DNA from: Rhodospirillales bacterium | GTDB lineage: Bacteria; Pseudomonadota; Alphaproteobacteria; Rhodospirillales; JAPHTL01 | DNA length: 7,640 bases | Assembly (NCBI GenBank): GCA_026193355.1 | Contig: JAPHTL010000324.1 | Coordinates: forward strand, 1-7,640 | Direction: 5' to 3' | Shown here: positions 5,443 to 7,640 of the stretch, piece by piece | How the letters are laid out: the number at the start of each line of letters is the position of its first letter | How positions within the stretch are numbered: position 1 is the first letter of the stretch | Notes under the pieces: generated by a model | Told to the model about the DNA's origin: nothing | The model's database searches: none | The model's input: only the letters and a program-made list of their open reading frames with translations | Position numbers and translations under genes: made by a program

Positions 5443-5443
5443 G
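5427..5443. promoter_or_regulatory. CTTGAC-N5-GTCAAG operator-like dyad
   Basis: CTTGAC (5427-5432) and GTCAAG (5438-5443) are perfect 6-bp inverted half-sites with a 5-base spacer. The right arm contains the minus-strand -35 box of the ligase promoter, and the left arm contains TTGACG on the plus strand. A protein bound here would block ligase transcription. The size suits a MarR or GntR/TetR-type dimer, but no copy is seen at the marR promoter. Confidence 0.45.
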
Positions 5444-5513
5444 CGCCCTTGCTTCACGTGGCCCGCCGCCTTAGCTTCAGGATAGACCAACTGACGCACA
5501 TATACGGTGGAGA

Positions 5514-7325
5514 ATGGACAGCAACCCGAAGACAGTCTCCCACGCCCTGCGCCTTGAAAACCTTCGTTCGGAGCTTCGGCGTCAGGGGTTGGATGGATTC
5601 CTTGTTCCCCGGGCCGACGAATATCAGGGCGAATACGTCCCCCCTCACGCCGAACGGCTGGCCTGGTTGACCGGGTTCACCGGATCGGCCGGGATCGCCA
5701 TCGTATGCATGAATGAGGCGGCCGTTTTCACGGATGGCCGCTACACCCTTCAGATCGGTCAGGAGGTCGATGAAGACCTCTTTGAGTGTCTGCATCAGAC
5801 AGAAACTCCGCCAGACACCTGGTTGCGCAGACACCTTGCAGAAGGAAACAGGATCGGATTCGACCCGTGGCTGCACACGGGTCCGCAGCTTCAGCGCTTC
5901 CGCGATGCCTGCGCCCTCATGGGGGCCGCGTTGATTCCGTGTGAAGCCAACCCCCTTGATGCGGCGTGGATGGATCAACCGCCACCGCCAACCGGGGCGG
6001 TCAGGCCCCACCCCATCACCCATGCGGGACAGACGTCGAACGAGAAACGCGCGGCCATCGCCGCCGGACTAACGGAAGAACGCCTCAACGCCGCCGTTCT
6101 GACCGCGCCGGATTCCATCGCATGGCTTTTCAACATTCGAGGCGGGGACGTTCCCTTCACCCCGCTACCCCTTTGCGTGGCCTTGATTTCGGCGGATTCA
6201 ACGGCGCAGATCTTCATTGACCTGAACAAGGTCACGGACGGGTTGAGCGATCATTTGGGCAACAGCGTTTCCATTCATCCGAAAGAAGATTTCGCGCCTG
6301 CGCTGTCGTCCCTCGGCGCGGCGGGACAACGCATCCGCATCGCGCGCGACACCTGCCCGGAATGGGTGATCAGTCATTTGAAAACGGCCGGTGCGGACAT
6401 CGCCCCCGGCGAAGACCCCTGCGCCCTTCCCAAGGCGCGGAAGAATGAAGTGGAACTGGAGGGCATGCGCGAGGCCCACCGTCGTGACGGCGTGGCGCTG
6501 GTCCGGTTTCTGGCCTGGCTGGCGCGGGAATGGCTATCGGGCAAGATCACCGAACTGACGGCTGCCAAGAGGCTTGAGGCCTTTCGCGCCGAAGGGGCGC
6601 TTTTCATGGGGCCAAGCTTCCAGACGATTTCTGGCGCGGGCGCCAACGGCGCGATCGTCCACTACCGCGTGGAACCGCACACTGCCGTGACGCTGAAGGC
6701 GGGTTCGCTATACCTTGTCGATTCAGGTGGGCAGTACCTCGACGGAACAACGGATGTCACCCGCACCATTGCGATTGGTGAACCAGACGGGGAAATGCGC
6801 GACCGCTTCACCCGCGTTCTTAAAGGGCACATCGCCCTTGCGACGGCGCATTTTCCGACGGGAACTTCAGGGTCGCAACTCGATGTGCTGGCCCGTACGC
6901 CGCTGTGGGAGGCTGGCCTTGACTACGACCATGGGACCGGACACGGGGTTGGCTGTTTTCTCGGCGTCCATGAAGGCCCCCAGCGGATTTCAAAAATGCC
7001 CAACAGGGTGGCGCTGGAGCCGGGCATGATTCTTTCGAACGAACCCGGATACTACAAGGAAGGCGCCTTCGGCATCCGCATCGAAAACCTTGTCGCCGTT
7101 CGCGAACTTGCTTCGGCCAAGGGTGGGGAACGCGATATGCTCGAATTCGAAACGTTAACGCTTGCGCCCATTGACCGCGCCCTGATCGACCCTGACCTCC
7201 TGACGGAGGCGGAAACGGGATGGCTGGACGAATATCATCGGCGCGTCAACGACACCCTCGCGCCAATGCTTGAGCCCGATGCAAGAGAATGGCTGGCGAC
7301 GGCCACCCGCCCGATCCGGCCATAA
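5514..7325 (+). CDS. Xaa-Pro aminopeptidase, M24B family, three-domain type
   Basis: This cytosolic metallopeptidase removes the first residue from peptides with proline in second place. At 603 residues it matches the long three-domain form shared with animal XPNPEP1, not the roughly 440-residue E. coli PepP. Two creatinase-like N-terminal domains (about 1-160, including LVPRADEYQGEYVPP and LTGFTGSAG, and about 161-305) precede the pita-bread catalytic domain. All five metal ligands are present: D403, D414 (DSGGQYLDGTTDVTRT), H477 (GTGHGVG), E510 (NEPGYY) and E524 (RIEN). The substrate-handling H383 (IVHYR) and H486 (GVHEGP) are also present, at the same spacings as in the human enzyme. A C-terminal helical tail follows WLDEYH. 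GGTGGAG lies directly before ATG 5514; the short spacing is slightly unusual, but the N-terminus fits the family. It is divergent from the ligase with no clear functional tie. Confidence 0.95.
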   Translation: MDSNPKTVSHALRLENLRSELRRQGLDGFLVPRADEYQGEYVPPHAERLAWLTGFTGSAGIAIVCMNEAAVFTDGRYTLQIGQEVDEDLFECLHQTETPPDTWLRRHLAEGNRIGFDPWLHTGPQLQRFRDACALMGAALIPCEANPLDAAWMDQPPPPTGAVRPHPITHAGQTSNEKRAAIAAGLTEERLNAAVLTAPDSIAWLFNIRGGDVPFTPLPLCVALISADSTAQIFIDLNKVTDGLSDHLGNSVSIHPKEDFAPALSSLGAAGQRIRIARDTCPEWVISHLKTAGADIAPGEDPCALPKARKNEVELEGMREAHRRDGVALVRFLAWLAREWLSGKITELTAAKRLEAFRAEGALFMGPSFQTISGAGANGAIVHYRVEPHTAVTLKAGSLYLVDSGGQYLDGTTDVTRTIAIGEPDGEMRDRFTRVLKGHIALATAHFPTGTSGSQLDVLARTPLWEAGLDYDHGTGHGVGCFLGVHEGPQRISKMPNRVALEPGMILSNEPGYYKEGAFGIRIENLVAVRELASAKGGERDMLEFETLTLAPIDRALIDPDLLTEAETGWLDEYHRRVNDTLAPMLEPDAREWLATATRPIRP

Positions 7326-7387
7326 GGGTGTTGGTGTGCACTCTTGAAACTGTCCAATTAAACGGTTACTTGTGTAATATCTCTGCC

Positions 7388-7410
7388 GACCGGTCGCCAA
7401 GGCTGGTTTT
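7388..7410 (+). terminator. Possible weak terminator after the aminopeptidase
   Basis: GACCGGTC (7388-7395), loop GCCAA, then GGCTGGTT (7401-7408) can form an 8-bp stem, but three of the pairs are G-U. It runs into a TTTT tract (7407-7410), 62 bases after the stop. If real, it could instead be a leader structure of the downstream gene, since it lies only 35 bases before that start. Confidence 0.3.
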
Positions 7411-7434
7411 GCGTGTAAATAAAGAAAACCAAAA

Positions 7435-7439
7435 AGAGG
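7435..7439 (+). promoter_or_regulatory. Ribosome-binding site of the gene running off the window end
   Basis: AGAGG in an A-rich stretch lies 6 nt before ATG 7446. It supports that start in preference to other frames in this region. Confidence 0.65.
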
Positions 7440-7445
7440 TTTCCG

Positions 7446-7640
7446 ATGAACGACAAGACCAGCGGGCAAAAGATGTTTACGTCCGAATTTCGCCGCAAGA
7501 AGATCCTGGCGGAAAAGGCGGGCATTGATGTAGACGCCATTGTCGGCGACACATCGGGCGTCAGCAACGCCGATATCCTGCGCGCCATCGAAGCCCTGCG
7601 CAGAGACCTTCATAGCCATCAAGCCCATTCCGAAGACACG
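7446..7640 (+). CDS. Unidentified protein, N-terminal 65 residues (3' end outside window)
   Basis: The frame is open from ATG 7446 to the last base of the window, and the start has a good ribosome site. The visible residues begin MNDKTSGQKMFTSEFRRKK, continue with an acidic stretch (GIDVDAIVGDTSG) and then a probable amphipathic helix, SNADILRAIEALRRDLHSH. There is no signal peptide or membrane segment so far. The pattern of a basic N-terminus followed by an ILRAIEALRRDL-type helix recalls CheZ-like or coiled-coil chemotaxis accessory proteins of Rhodospirillales, but this is a weak resemblance from memory, so I leave the function open. The AT-rich 7341-7440 region upstream suggests its own promoter, though I cannot assign convincing boxes. 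Confidence 0.65.
   Translation, partial: MNDKTSGQKMFTSEFRRKKILAEKAGIDVDAIVGDTSGVSNADILRAIEALRRDLHSHQAHSEDT

Noticed and set aside
7324..7345. AAGGGTG/CACTCTT hairpin as the aminopeptidase terminator
   Set aside because: The stem includes the stop codon, has a G-U pair and an 8-nt loop, and no T-tract follows.
7359..7390. Flagellar sigma28-type promoter (TAAA then GCCGAC) before the last gene
   Set aside because: The spacer is 22 bases rather than about 15, and the -10 part is incomplete.
1..7640. Mobile elements, tRNA genes, CRISPR arrays or long direct repeats
   Set aside because: No transposase or integrase reading frame, cloverleaf-like sequence, regularly spaced repeat or terminal inverted repeat was seen by eye; the only regular repeat is the 36-residue protein repeat of the Sel1 gene.

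Overview
The window reads as an ordinary chromosomal segment of an alphaproteobacterium, probably in or near the Rhodospirillales. It is GC-rich and tightly packed, and it starts with the end of an ethylmalonyl-CoA mutase, a gene typical of Alphaproteobacteria and actinomycetes that assimilate acetyl-CoA without a glyoxylate shunt. The taxonomic placement is inference from protein flavour; there is no rRNA or other marker gene. I see no transposase, integrase, tRNA, CRISPR array or phage gene, and no gene-free stretch longer than about 200 bases.

Layout, left to right. (1) 1-375, + strand: C-terminal cobalamin-binding end of ethylmalonyl-CoA mutase. (2) 407-868, - strand: a 153-residue uncharacterised protein that looks like a decayed GIY-YIG domain, with a long leader holding two dyads. 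(3) 1070-1579, - strand: a MarR-family regulator followed by a hairpin terminator. (4) 1683-2225 and 2241-2945, + strand: a membrane-anchored SAM methyltransferase resembling the FAM173/ATP-synthase-c-subunit lysine methyltransferases, then a fumarylacetoacetate hydrolase (FAH) family enzyme, probably one operon. It is divergent from marR across a 103-bp region where two sigma70-like promoters overlap. (5) 5381 down to 2956, - strand: a benzoate-CoA-ligase-type AMP-forming ligase and an exported five-repeat Sel1 protein, joined by a 4-base TTGA stop/start overlap. (6) 5514-7325, + strand: a complete three-domain Xaa-Pro aminopeptidase with all metal ligands. (7) 7446 to the window end, + strand: the first 65 codons of an unidentified protein.

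How the parts may fit together. A MarR regulator, an FAH-family hydrolase and an aryl/acyl-CoA ligase within 4 kb would suit a small regulated aromatic- or organic-acid catabolic locus, but no ring-cleavage, beta-oxidation or transport gene is present, so this is only a hypothesis. The methyltransferase, Sel1 protein and aminopeptidase have no obvious shared pathway with them.

I did not find a clear undescribed multi-gene system. The best leads are the overlapping marR/methyltransferase promoters, which also move the marR start; the bacterial FAM173-like methyltransferase; the degenerate GIY-YIG-like protein; the translationally coupled ligase-Sel1 pair; and the perfect dyad over the ligase -35 box.
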